Shown here piece after piece: positions 11,664 through 21,780 of a stretch of DNA of 64,000 nucleotides. The notes beneath the pieces are model-generated. The model saw nothing but the letters and a program-made list of their open reading frames with translations, did no database searches and was not told where the DNA came from. The translations under genes were made by a program, and so were the position numbers. Source of the DNA: Heracleum sosnowskyi (lineage: Eukaryota; Streptophyta; Magnoliopsida; Apiales; Apiaceae); assembly GCA_030848705.1 (NCBI GenBank), contig CM061245.1, positions 66,366,006-66,430,005 of the forward strand. The letters are read 5' to 3'. Position 1 is the stretch's first letter, and the number at the start of each line of letters is the position of its first letter.

Positions 11664-11683
11664 TTTGGTTTTATTGTGTGCAG
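10443..11683 (+). other. Element D: candidate gag-pol intron
   Basis: Donor CAG|GTAACA with GT at 10443; acceptor TTTTATTGTGTGCAG|GG ending at 11683. The upstream exon is exactly 417 codons, and the downstream exon begins on a codon of the pol frame, so removing 1241 bases gives an in-frame Gag-Pol. The intron holds the second zinc knuckle, the Met-rich tail and the gag stop. A and C have the same arrangement. RNA evidence is lacking. Confidence 0.65.
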
Positions 11684-14600
11684 GGAGACAAAAGGAATCT
11701 TTGGTACTTGGATAGTGGTTGTTCAAGACACATGACTGGTGATTCTACCCTGCTCACAGAGTTTCAGGAAAGAGCTGGCCCTTGTATTGCTTTTGGAGAT
11801 GACAGCAAAGGCTACACAAAGGGATATGGCTTGATTTCAAAAGAGAATGTCATCATAGATGAGGTTGCATTGGTGGATGGTCTTAAGCACAACTTGCTTA
11901 GTATCAGCCAACTTTGTGACAAAGGATTTTTAGTTACTTTTTCAAAAGAAGCCTGTGTTGTTTCTAAAGGAGGAAACAACAATGTGGTAATGACGGGATT
12001 CAGAAGAGGGAATGTGTACATTGCTGACTTTAGTAGCACAAGTTCAGACACCATCACTTGTCTTTTCAGCAAGGCAAGCAAGGATGAAAGTTGGTTATGG
12101 CACAAGAAGTTATCCCATCTGAATTTCAAAGTTATGAATGATTTGGTGAGGAAAGATCTTGCTAGAGGAATTCCACAGGTGGAGTTCTCCAAGGATGGTT
12201 TGTGTGATGCCTGTCAAAAGGGAAAACAGAAGAAGGCATCATTCAAAAGTAAGACAGTGTCATCAATTGTCCAGCAGCTTGAATTGCTTCATATGGACCT
12301 ATTTGGCCCTGTAAATGTTATGTCCATCTCAAAGAAGAAATACTGTCTTGTGATTGTTGATGATTTTTCTAGATTTACATGGACTTTCTTTTTGCACTCT
12401 AAGGATGAGGCAAGTGAAATCATTATCAATCACATCAAGATGGTAAGCAATCATCCTGATTTCAAAGTAAGAAGGATTAGGAGTGATAATGGGACAGAAT
12501 TCAAGAATTCAAGCATGAAGGTGTTCTGTGAAGAAAATGGTATTTTGCATGAGTTTTCAGCAGCAAGAACACCACAGCAAAATGGTGTAGTTGAAAGGAA
12601 AAATAGAACACTTATTGAAGCTGCAAGGACAATGCTAGATGAATCAAAGTTACCTACATATTTTTGGGCTGAGGCAGTTAACACAGCTTGCTTTACTCAA
12701 AATATTTCTTTGATTAATCAGGCCAAAGGAATGACCCCTTATCAGTTACTCAAAAGAAAGAAGCCACTATTAGATTTTCTTCATGTCTTTGGATGCAAGT
12801 GCTTTGTTCTGAGAAATCAAGCTGAGCATTTGGGGAAATTTGAAGCAAAGGCAGATGAAGCAATATTTGTGGGATATGCAGCAGGGAAAGCTTACAGAGT
12901 CTTTAATCTCAGAATCAACATTGTTATGGAATCTGTACATGTTGTTTTTGATGATCTCAAAATACAAGGTCTCTGTGATGAAGGTTTCCATGAAAGTCTC
13001 TCTTTTGAGAATGAGGAAGGAGAACAAGTGAATCATGATAAGGCTACTGAGAAACAGCCTAAAGTTGTTGTATCTAGCACAGATGAAAGCAGCAGTGAAG
13101 ATGAAATTGCTGCATTAAGGTTAAAAAGGATAGCAGCTAGCCGACCAAATGGTCATTTCGTTGACAGTCATGGTGGTGAATTCGTTGACAGTCAGAATGA
13201 GCGTTTCGTTGACAGCCAAAACGGTCATACCGTTGATAGTCATAGGAATGCTTCTAGAAGTGATCAATTAGGGACAACAAACTCAGGGGGAGTTTCTCAA
13301 GGACAAATATCCAATCAAGGCAATCATGATCATGAAGCTACGTCTTCAAGAGCAAATCTACCTCCCTCAAGGAAATGGACTAAAGATCATCCCTTTGAAC
13401 TTATTATAGGTGATGTCTCTTCAAAAGTCCAAACTAGAAGAGCAACTCAAGAAGAATGTCTATATAGTAGCTTTCTGTCTCAAGATGAGCCAAAGAAAGT
13501 TGAGGATGCACTTCTAGATCCAGATTGGGTATTAGCCATGCAAGAAGAGCTAAACCAATTTGAGAGAAACAATGTTTGGAAGCTGGTGCCCAGGCCTAAT
13601 GACAGGAGTGTTATAGGTACAAAGTGGGTGTTCAGAAACAAGATGGATGAAAATGGCATAGTCACAAGGAACAAAGCTAGATTGGTTGCAAAAGGCTATT
13701 CACAGGAAGAAGGAATTGATTTTGATGAAACCTTTGCTCCTGTTGCAAGACTAGAAGCAATAAGGATTTTCCTAGCCTATGCAGCCCATGCCAATTTCAA
13801 GGTCTATCAAATGGATGTGAAGAGTGCTTTTCTGAATGGGGAATTGGAAGAGGAGGTGTATGTAAGTCAACCTCCTGGTTTTGAAGATGATGATTTTCCA
13901 GACTATGTGTACTTCCTTCTCAAAGCACTCTATGGTTTGAAACAAGCACCTAGAGCCTGGTATGACACTCTCTCACAGTTCCTCCTTGAGAATCATTTCA
14001 CTAGAGGTACTGTAGATAAAACTCTTTTTCACAGGGTTGTAAATGGCTCTACTTTACTTGTTCAAATTTATGTAGATGATATAATCTTTGGGTCTACAGA
14101 TGTGAAACTTTGTCAAAAGTTTGCCAAGCTTATGCAAAGTAAGTATGAAATGAGCATGATGGGAGAATTAACTTACTTTCTTGGTCTACAAGTAAAGCAA
14201 GTTAATGAAGGCATTTTCATTAGTCAAACAAAATACATTCATGATTTATTAAAGAAGTTTAACCTAATGGAATGCTCTCCTGCCAAAACTCCCATGCCTA
14301 CTGCCACCAAACTTGAATTGAATACTAAGGAAAAATCTGTGGACATTTCAAGTTACAGAGGCATGGTAGGCTCACTTTTATATTTAACAGCTAGTAGACC
14401 TGATATTATGTTTGCTACATGTCTATGTGCTAGATTTCAGGCTGATCCTAGAGAATCCCATTTAGTTGCTATTAAAAGAATTTTCAGATATCTCAAAGGA
14501 ACACCAAACCTTGGCATTTGGTATCCTAGAGAATCTGGTTTTGAACTAATTGGTTATTCAGATGCAGATTTTGCAGGATGTAAAATTGACAGGAAAAGTA

Positions 14601-15013
14601 CAACTGGAACCTGTCAATTCCTAGGAAACAAGCTTGTGTCATGGTTCAGCAAGAAACAAAACTCAGTTTCTACCTCCACAGCTGAGGCTGAGTATATTGC
14701 AGCTGGAAGTTGTTGTGCACAGATTTTATGGATGAAAAACCAACTACTTGATTATGGATTAAGAGTTGAGAAAATTCCTATCTTCTGTGACAACACTAGT
14801 GCCATTGCCATTACTGAGAATCCAGTGCAGCATTCAAGGACCAAGCACATTGACATCAAGTACCATTTCATTAGAGAACATGTTATGAATGGTACTGTGG
14901 AGTTACATTTTGTTCCAAGTGAACAACAACTTGCAGACATCTTTACCAAGCCACTTGATGAATCAACATTCTCAAGATTAGTAAGTGAGCTAGGTATGCT
15001 AAATTTCTCTTAA
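11684..15013 (+). CDS. pol: Element D Pol: protease, integrase, reverse transcriptase, RNase H
   Basis: The open frame runs from 11642, but no ATG precedes the protease, so I start it at the candidate acceptor. The protease DSG is at 11711-11719. Integrase has an HHCC zinc domain (WHKKLSHLN near 12096, CDACQKGK near 12205), then MDLFGPV, RSDNGTEF (near 12478) and VVERKNRTLIEAARTML. The integrase-RT linker (13130-13340) carries four family motifs read as FVDS or TVDS. Reverse transcriptase has YVDDIIFGS near 14070-14098; RNase H has DADFAGCKIDRKST and STAEAEYIAAGSCC (near 14680). The order protease-integrase-RT-RNase H defines Ty1/copia. No stop breaks it. Gag ends in another frame 20 bases upstream of the start. 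Confidence 0.95.
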   Translation, partial: GDKRNLWYLDSGCSRHMTGDSTLLTEFQERAGPCIAFGDDSKGYTKGYGLISKENVIIDEVALVDGLKHNLLSISQLCDKGFLVTFSKEACVVSKGGNNNVVMTGFRRGNVYIADFSSTSSDTITCLFSKASKDESWLWHKKLSHLNFKVMNDLVRKDLARGIPQVEFSKDGLCDACQKGKQKKASFKSKTVSSIVQQLELLHMDLFGPVNVMSISKKKYCLVIVDDFSRFTWTFFLHSKDEASEIIINHIKMVSNHPDFKVRRIRSDNGTEFKNSSMKVFCEENGILHEFSAARTPQQNGVVERKNRTLIEAARTMLDESKLPTYFWAEAVNTACFTQNISLINQAKGMTPYQLLKRKKPLLDFLHVFGCKCFVLRNQAEHLGKFEAKADEAIFVGYAAGKAYRVFNLRINIVMESVHVVFDDLKIQGLCDEGFHESLSFENEEGEQVNHDKATEKQPKVVVSSTDESSSEDEIAALRLKRIAASRPNGHFVDSHGGEFVDSQNERFVDSQNGHTVDSHRNASRSDQLGTTNSGGVSQGQISNQGNHDHEATSSRANLPPSRKWTKDHPFELIIGDVSSKVQTRRATQEECLYSSFLSQDEPKKVEDALLDPDWVLAMQEELNQFERNNVWKLVPRPNDRSVIGTKWVFRNKMDENGIVTRNKARLVAKGYSQEEGIDFDETFAPVARLEAIRIFLAYAAHANFKVYQMDVKSAFLNGELEEEVYVSQPPGFEDDDFPDYVYFLLKALYGLKQAPRAWYDTLSQFLLENHFTRGTVDKTLFHRVVNGSTLLVQIYVDDIIFGSTDVKLCQKFAKLMQSKYEMSMMGELTYFLGLQVKQVNEGIFISQTKYIHDLLKKFNLMECSPAKTPMPTATKLELNTKEKSVDISSYRGMVGSLLYLTASRPDIMFATCLCARFQADPRESHLVAIKRIFRYLKGTPNLGIWYPRESGFELIGYSDADFAGCKIDRKSTTGTCQFLGNKLVSWFSKKQNSVSTSTAEAEYIAAGSCCAQILWMKNQLLDYGLRVEKIPIFCDNTSAIAITENPVQHSRTKHIDIKYHFIREHVMNGTVELHFVPSEQQLADIFTKPLDESTFSRLVSELGMLNFS

Positions 15014-15559
15014 TTATTTTTGAGATATTTGCAAGTTAAAATGCAGCCAGAAATTTGCTATGTTTTTCTGTGAATGAATTTTCTCAGGAAAAGGTAAAAT
15101 TTTGTTTAAGTCAAAATTACTATGCCAACGGAATGCACCATTTCGTTGACAGTCTTAGCAGTTTTCTGGGTGTTTCGTTGATAGCTCTTTTATATCAACG
15201 AAACACAGCTTTATCAACGAAATAAGACGGGACTTTAACCGCCCAATCCTGATTCGTTGATTTAGCGCTTTTTATCTGAACCGTTGAAATTTGACACGTC
15301 TTTTACCACGATCTATGCATACACCCCTGTAAGTATAAATCATGGTAATACTTTAAGAGTAACGGTTATATTTTTAAGCCAATCCAGTAATTTACATTTA
15401 TTATTGGATTCATTTTCTGAGAATTTTTGGGGGAGTATTTAAGAAATTTTAGTTTTATTATTTCTTTTTACCTGTTCTCAAAAATTCCAAAGATTTTTTT
15501 TTTTTCTCTCTTCTTCTCTCTAACAAGCAATTCAGTTCGAAGCTTTCCTTTAATCAACA
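15014..15559 (+). promoter_or_regulatory. Element D pol-to-ORF2 spacer with promoter-like signals
   Basis: Non-coding. Seven motif copies, both orientations, lie between 15124 and 15290. Downstream come an ACGT core (GACACGTC, 15294-15300), TATAAAT (15334-15340), a purine run (TTTTTGGGGGAG, near 15424-15435) directly followed by TATTTAA (15436-15442), then a pyrimidine-rich leader (15489-15520) up to the ORF2 ATG at 15560. It reads like an internal promoter. The leader could instead serve as a splice acceptor tract (AATTCAG near 15530-15536). Confidence 0.45.
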
Positions 15560-18500
15560 ATGGCACCTATAGTCAAGCTTATGTCTGCTGGAGGGTTCAT
15601 CTATGAGAAGAACAACTCCATCCCTTTTGTTGTCAAGGAAAATCCGAACAGTCTGTTCTTCAAAATGATGGATTTCATGAAGAATTGCAAGTTGAGCTAT
15701 GCAATGTTTCACTCTACACCACTCTACAATGAGATAATCGAGGAAATTTGGACCTCATGTGAGTATAGTGGAACACACTGCACACTAAAATTCACTCTTC
15801 AAGGTAATGAGTACATAGTTAATTCTGATGTTTTGCAAGCATGTTTACATATTCCTGATAATAACTGTGATGCTTTGCCTACTAACACTGAAATAACGAC
15901 CATGTTAAATTCTATAAACTACTCTTTGCCTACTGATAATCTGGGTAGAATAATTAGGAGAGGTTTGGTTAGAGAATACAGTTATTTAGTTGATGCATTC
16001 ATTAAGGTCTTTTCTGGAAAGATTAGTAATTTTGATGCATTAACTAACTCTATGTTAATTCTCCTAACCATGCTTCTAAATGATAGATATCACAACTTTA
16101 GCACCCAACTTATGTATGAAATTGGTGCTAAGTTGGGTGACAAAGCAAATAGGAAGAAAAATATCTATTATGCTAGGTTTCTGATGATGTTGGCTAACCA
16201 TGTTAGTCCAGCACCATTAGTTATCTCTAACCCTAATGCCAGGTTCGAGTGCTTTGTGCAAGAAAAGAGAGTATTGACAGACATACTCAGGCTGAACCAC
16301 AATGGTGATGTTCCAGTGGTGTATCTGCCAATCATTGAGGTAACTACTACTATCCCTGTTAGTGTAGCTAACACCTCTACTGTTTTACCTTCCAATGTTG
16401 CTATGGAGTCTGTAGCTGTGACCCAACAGGCTCCTACCCTAGCAACAAAACCAAAATCAAAGAAATCCTCCAAGCCAACCTCAGGTGCTTCTCAAAAGGC
16501 ACCTGTTGTAAAAACTACCACACAACCTAAGGGAAGTGAGTCTGGAGTTGTGAGAGGTGAGGGAAGGGGTGAACATCAAAGAAACCCCAAGGATAAGGAA
16601 GGACAGGTTAGTGTGTACCAGCCAAGCCCCATTGTGTCTTCCCAACAAGGCACAATGAGTAACATGGATTTAAGCACAAGTCTAATTGCATCCTCCCAAA
16701 AGGATGTGATTATTGAAACAAGCTCTCCTCCTAGAGCACAGTCCAAAAGGGTAAGGGACACTTCTAGCCCAAAGTCTACATTTTCCCAATACCAAAGGAG
16801 AGTGAAGCAAAAGTCCAAGGGTACACAGGGTGCACACACACTGGAAGCAACACTTCCAGTTTCTCAAATTCAGTTTGATGTAACCCCTATCATTTATCTG
16901 GGGTTACAGTCCCATTCTCTAAACATCAATCTTGAATTATCTCCATCAAATTCACCAACTCAATCTTTAGATGTGGACATGATCCATACATCTATTCCTG
17001 ATTCTCCAACTCTAATCTTGGAGAAGCCCCACTCTGAAGCTGGTGGCCATCACTTGTTAAGTGATTTGTTGGGCCATCAACCAATTTTTCCTGAAGTTGC
17101 AAGGGGATCTGTGGACCATTCTTTAAAATCAATCACCACAGACTCTACTGTAATTTCTCATTCTCAAAGTGCTTTCTTGACTTCATCAACGAAACAGTCT
17201 ATTTCGTTGACAAGTGTTTCTCCATCAACGGTATCCATACCGTTGACAGTTCAAACTACCATTCCGTTGATAGTTCACTCTGCACCTTTAATTGAAAATC
17301 AAGTTGTTCCCACAACTAGTGCAGATGATCTAGTGGTAGTTGAGACACTTCTAGGATTGAGAGGGAGTGAAACTGAGAGGCTGGCTTGCAGCCAGGCAAA
17401 AGGAGAGAATGTGAGTGAGAGGCTGGCTATTTCTTCCAGCCAGGCAAAAGGAGAGATTGAGAGTTCCACCTTAGAAGGTGAAGGTGAGGGTGTGAGAGGT
17501 GTGAGCCATGGGGAGCCCATGATGCAAGAACAGAGTGGAGAGAGAGAAGGGACTACAGGAGAAATAAGGATGGAAGCAGCCATTGCTAATGAGTTAATGG
17601 AGGTCAGTGAGGGAGAAAGGGAACTTACTTTCCAAGAGGTTTATCAGCAAACTCTGGATAGTATTTCCCTGGATCCTGAGACCTTTACTCATCCTGTGTC
17701 AGCCTATCAAATTTTGGCTCAACAGGGCAATGTGGAGGCAGAGAGGTCACTACAACTAATTCACACAACTGCATCAATGCAAAGAGCAAAGGATGCCTTG
17801 ACCAATCTACCTCCAGGAGCTGAAGCAAGTGGAGACTTTGATTTCTCTGATGATGAGGACAGCTATGGTGATAATCTACAGGTGGACACTACTGCACAGA
17901 CTGGGACTTCTGTGGTGCCTCCTACACCAAACTGGCTTTCTCAAGATATGCATGGTAGAAGCAATTTGGATGCTGCTATCACAAGGCAGTACAAAGAAGC
18001 ATATCTAGCTCATGAGTCTGCAGGACCAAGAGACAAGAAATTCTACAAAGCCATAATGGATTCTCTGGAAATTCAAAGGCTACAAATGTTGCAGACAAGG
18101 ATTGAGGCTACAGAGATCAAGGATTCAATCAGCAACCTTAGGGCTGCTAATGATAGGAGGCTAGATGAAAAGCTTCCTCCTCTCACTGTGTCCAGGATGA
18201 ACAGGTTTTTCACTAAAGAACCTGAAGTGGAGTCCTCCTTGAAGACTCTCTCTTCTAGAGTGAACAAGGTGGAAGCCACTCTATCACAGATGCAAAAGGA
18301 ACAGGAGAAACAAACACGACTATTGGCCCAGCTAGTGGCAGCTCAAGGACTCCCAGCCATCTCTTTTGATGATAACAAAAAGGGGGAGAAATCTAAGGAG
18401 CTAGACATTCAAATTACCAAGGTTATGGTTCCAGCCATTTCCCTACCAAAGGAGCCATTAGCAATGGGGGAGCTTGGCAAGCAGCAAAAGGATGGTATTG

Positions 18501-20025
18501 ACCTTATACAAGAAGCTTCTATGAGGATGAGACTTGCAGAACAAATCAAAGAACATTGGTCCAACATAGAAGCAAAGTTCAAGAAGATTACTGAAGATAA
18601 GGACTCAAATCCATCAACGGAACAGCCATCAACGAATGCCATGGCAATAGCATCAACGGAATGGGAGCCACAGACAAATTCTTTCTATCAACAAGAGCCC
18701 CTTCTACATGGAGTCACTCAAGGACCAAGGAAGGAAAAAGGACAAACTTCATGCATTAGGGATGTGGAACAAGCTACAATTCAAAGAAGCCTATCTCCCA
18801 AGTCCCCTGCTAAACCAAAGGGCAAAAACATAGCAAGGACTTTCTATCCTGCACCTTATCCAGATGAGCACAAGCTTCTTGGTTTACTCATCACAAAAAG
18901 CAAGGAAAGTAATAATTATGAGATAAGGAAGCAAAGGGCAATTGTCTACAGGAATGGACAACAAATCTGTGTTTGGGCTGGTCATCCAAACTTTGCTGAA
19001 GCCAAGGCTGAGGAATCAGAAAGAGCAGCTATGCAAGCTCTTGCAGTAGCTCAAGCTCTAGATGAAGAAGAAAGGAAGCAAGAGGAAAGCACTAGAGAGG
19101 AAAGGAGTTCAAAGAAGAGCACAAGGCAACCCAAAGAGAGAGCTAGGAGAAACATAGACTTTGAGAGTGCTGACTCTCAGGGTACTGCATCAGACTCTTC
19201 TTTACCTATTGCACCTCCAACAATTGCTAATCCAGTTTTTGAGGGAAAGTTGGCCTGTGATCCTGCACATCCTGTCAATTTTCATGATCAACCAATCATG
19301 CCAAAAGAGGAACCAATTGATTTTGATGAGGCATACTTTCCAAAGTTCCTGTTAGAAAAGGACCAACCACTTAGACAAAGAAGAGGCCTGTCAAAGCAAA
19401 GCCTGCTTTTGTGAGAAAGCCACAATCTCAAAAACCCCCTTCAAACCCAGAGGACTGCATGTACATTGCTGACATCAGGGAAGAATCCAGTCTACATCTT
19501 GACTTAGACAACCTGGTGGAAGTAAGGGGAATTGCAGCTTCTCAAAAGTTGCCTGAAAGACTAGTGTTCACATTCAAGGGTGGTAGAGAACAAGTGTGGC
19601 CTCTCTACAGAATTTTAGGAGAAGACTATCAAACACTACTCTCAGTGTTTAGATGCTTGAAAAAGGACTTTGGTTTCACCAAAACAGCCAAGTCTGAGGT
19701 GGTCTCCAAAATCTGTCAGTTAAAGGCTAGCTGGAACAAGCCTGAGGCTCTTCCAAGGATACTTAGAGTTCCCTCAACAGGAAAGAAAATCCATCTTCAA
19801 CCTTATTGGATGATGGAGTTTAAGGACAAGGACAACTGCAGAAGATTCTTCAGAATGGAAGATCAGCTGGAGAAGGCATCTAATCAAACTCTAAAGCTGA
19901 TGCAATCCAAGCTTGGTGATCAAGATGAAGAGGAGAAAATCTTCTACAGAAGACTACAGGTCCAGATTGAGGAAAACAACTCCAAGAGAGGGAAGAAGAC
20001 TATGCCACAAAGAAGTCACAGATGA
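15560..20025 (+). pseudogene. Element D ORF2 (third ORF behind pol; one frameshift)
   Basis: Opens at ATG 15560 and stays open to TGA 19412-19414. The next frame then runs to 20025, so a one-base indel near 19378-19385 splits an ORF of about 1490 codons. The first 270 residues form a folded-looking domain shared with A ORF2 (EYIVNSDVLQ, YYARFLMML). Residues 270-830 are acidic and Ser/Thr/Pro-rich, with eight family motifs. Residues 850-970 look coiled-coil and contain the conserved KKGEK. Charged repeats follow, then a C-terminal basic domain. I see no signal peptide or transmembrane helix, so the usual label env-like is not supported. Function unknown; the plan is conserved in A. Confidence 0.8.
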
Positions 20026-20200
20026 AACATTTGCTCAGACTAGAGGAGCACTTGTGGGCATTAGTCTTGTAAGTCTTATATTTTGTCTATAGAGTTTTGA
20101 AGCTTAATACATTTTCTACTTTTGTAATTTATGATGTATCTGAGTGTTTTTGTTATCATCAAGTCTCTTGATTTATGGCTGTTATTCTATCAGTCATAAA

Positions 20201-20211
20201 TTGGGGGAGAT
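20201..20211 (+). promoter_or_regulatory. Element D polypurine tract
   Basis: TTGGGGGAGAT touches the 3' LTR and is the expected plus-strand primer. Element A has the same sequence before its 3' LTR. Confidence 0.85.
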
Positions 20212-21231
20212 TGTTAGGAATATGTTGTTCTTGATGATAAGCATAAAACACTTAGTAGAATTTGTGTAAAGTCAATTTTGTAGCTGTCAACGAAATAGCA
20301 TGCTTAGCAGTGTTTCGTTGACAGGAAGCTCATCAACGAAATGAGTGTTGTAGCAATTGCATTGTACAATACTTCACAGTATGATAGGCATTCTATTATA
20401 TGTTTTAGATAGGTTTTCTAAGTCATGTTGACTATGTACTAGATAGGCAAAATAGGTTGGTTAATTGTAAATATGTAATGCCTTGTAATTCTGCCTAAGT
20501 GAAGACATGTCAACGGTATGAAGATTACTCTGTCAACGGTATGGAGTTTACCCATCAACGAAACGAGGGAAACACCATCAACGAAATGAAGAATGAAGCT
20601 ATCAACGAAACACATCTCCTTGCTATCAACGAATCAATGTTGCTTTTTGAACAGTTGACAAAGTGATAGTGACAGTTTACTGAACAGATCTAAAAGGAGA
20701 TATGGAAGTGTACTTTGCATTGGAAACCATCAAAGTGGATACTGGAAATAAGGAAACATTCCAATTTCCAATAAGGCTCTTGGGAATGATTATAATGAGC
20801 ATGAAGACAAAAGCTAAGATCTCCAAGGACCATTGGACAAAAGGAATGAAAAGCAAGCTACTGATGGTTACTACTATTATTCTTTAGTTTAACCAAACGT
20901 AGAATTGTAAACTTGGGATATATAACCAAGTGTAGCAGTTACTTTAGAAGTGAGAGAAGAAACACAAATAGATTGTATTAGCTATTTTGAGAGCAATTCT
21001 TCTCTACAACCTTGTAACTGAGCAGCTGTGTACTTTTGTATCACAGATTATTTCCGCAATAAAAACACTTCAGTTGGATCATCAAACAATCCAACTGAAT
21101 TATTTATATCTTGTGTTTTTATTTATTCAGTTCAGTTTTACTTTATAAAGTGTTTTAGTTTCAAGAAAATATCAAGAATTGTATTCAACCCCCCCCCTTC
21201 TACAATTCTGTTAGGTCATTTGGGAATAACA
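20212..21231 (+). repeat. Element D 3' LTR
   Basis: 1020 bases, with no difference from 8108-9127 found by eye, including all nine motif copies. ATGGC follows at 21232-21236. Confidence 0.96.
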
Positions 21232-21478
21232 ATGGCCATATCTAGAAGGTGTTTTGTAATAGAGAACTTAGAACTTTTAAGAATGGTTGTAATAACTTTT
21301 GAGACTTATGTATTAATGAATTAGATAGTGGATGCTTGTTTCACACCATCAACTGTTAAAGATCCAGGGTAGAGTTGGGGTCAAGTCTGCATGCTTTTAT
21401 TATATTGTTTATGGGTTTAATATGTATAGAGGTGGTAGTGACTCCCCGATCATGACCCCAGATCGGGAGGGCGTCACA
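21232..21478 (+). repeat. Element E 5' LTR, remaining part
   Basis: Continues the LTR after D, starting with the repeated ATGGC and ending GGGCGTCACA. It matches 37483-37729. Confidence 0.95.
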
Positions 21479-21481
21479 GGT

Positions 21482-21493
21482 TGGTATCAGAGC
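21482..21493 (+). promoter_or_regulatory. Element E primer binding site
   Basis: TGGTATCAGAGC complements initiator methionyl-tRNA, as is usual for Tekay-type chromoviruses. Confidence 0.9.
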
Positions 21494-21523
21494 TGTCAGT
21501 TTTTGGTCACTGAAACAAGCCAG

Positions 21524-21615
21524 GATTAGGATCCCTATTAATAAAAGATTAGGATCCCTATTAATAAAAGATTAGGATCCCTATTAATAAAAGATTAGGA
21601 TCCCTATTAATAATA
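21524..21615 (+). repeat. Four tandem 23-bp repeats in the E leader
   Basis: Units start at 21524, 21547, 21570 and 21593, each beginning GATTAGGATCCCTATTAATA. The first three are identical by eye and the fourth ends differently. They lie between the primer site and the upstream ORF. Confidence 0.9.
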
Positions 21616-21780
21616 GATGATTAGGATAGTTATGTAAGGAGTAGGAATATGTTAGGATATTAGATGGATAAATGCTAAGTAGCAACGGTAGGCGTAAGTA
21701 CTTTCTTTTAAGATAAGTCGTTAGGATTAAGATACCCTGTTATTATATAAGTATCTATATCTATATTGTTATCACAGGAG

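Larger units (their letters stand above)
8108..21231 (+). mobile_element. Element D: near-complete Sirevirus-like Ty1/copia retrotransposon
   Basis: 13,124 bases with 1020-base LTRs (8108-9127 and 20212-21231) in which I find no difference by eye. The target duplication is ATGGC (8103-8107 and 21232-21236). The empty site is preserved in the 3' LTR of E near 37483-37490, which proves the junctions. Order: LTR, methionyl primer site, gag, pol in another frame, spacer, long ORF2, polypurine tract, LTR. Gag and pol are open; ORF2 has one frameshift. The family motif TCAACGRWA or its complement occurs about forty times. It is the youngest copia element here and may have moved recently. Confidence 0.97.

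Noticed and set aside
10440..11690. Programmed ribosomal frameshifting at the gag-pol boundary
   Set aside because: No slippery heptamer plus structure is apparent, and the frame offset differs between A and D. Splicing explains both cases better, though it is not proved.
15560..20025. Envelope glycoprotein in ORF2
   Set aside because: No signal peptide, membrane helix or cysteine-rich ectodomain is visible in D or A.
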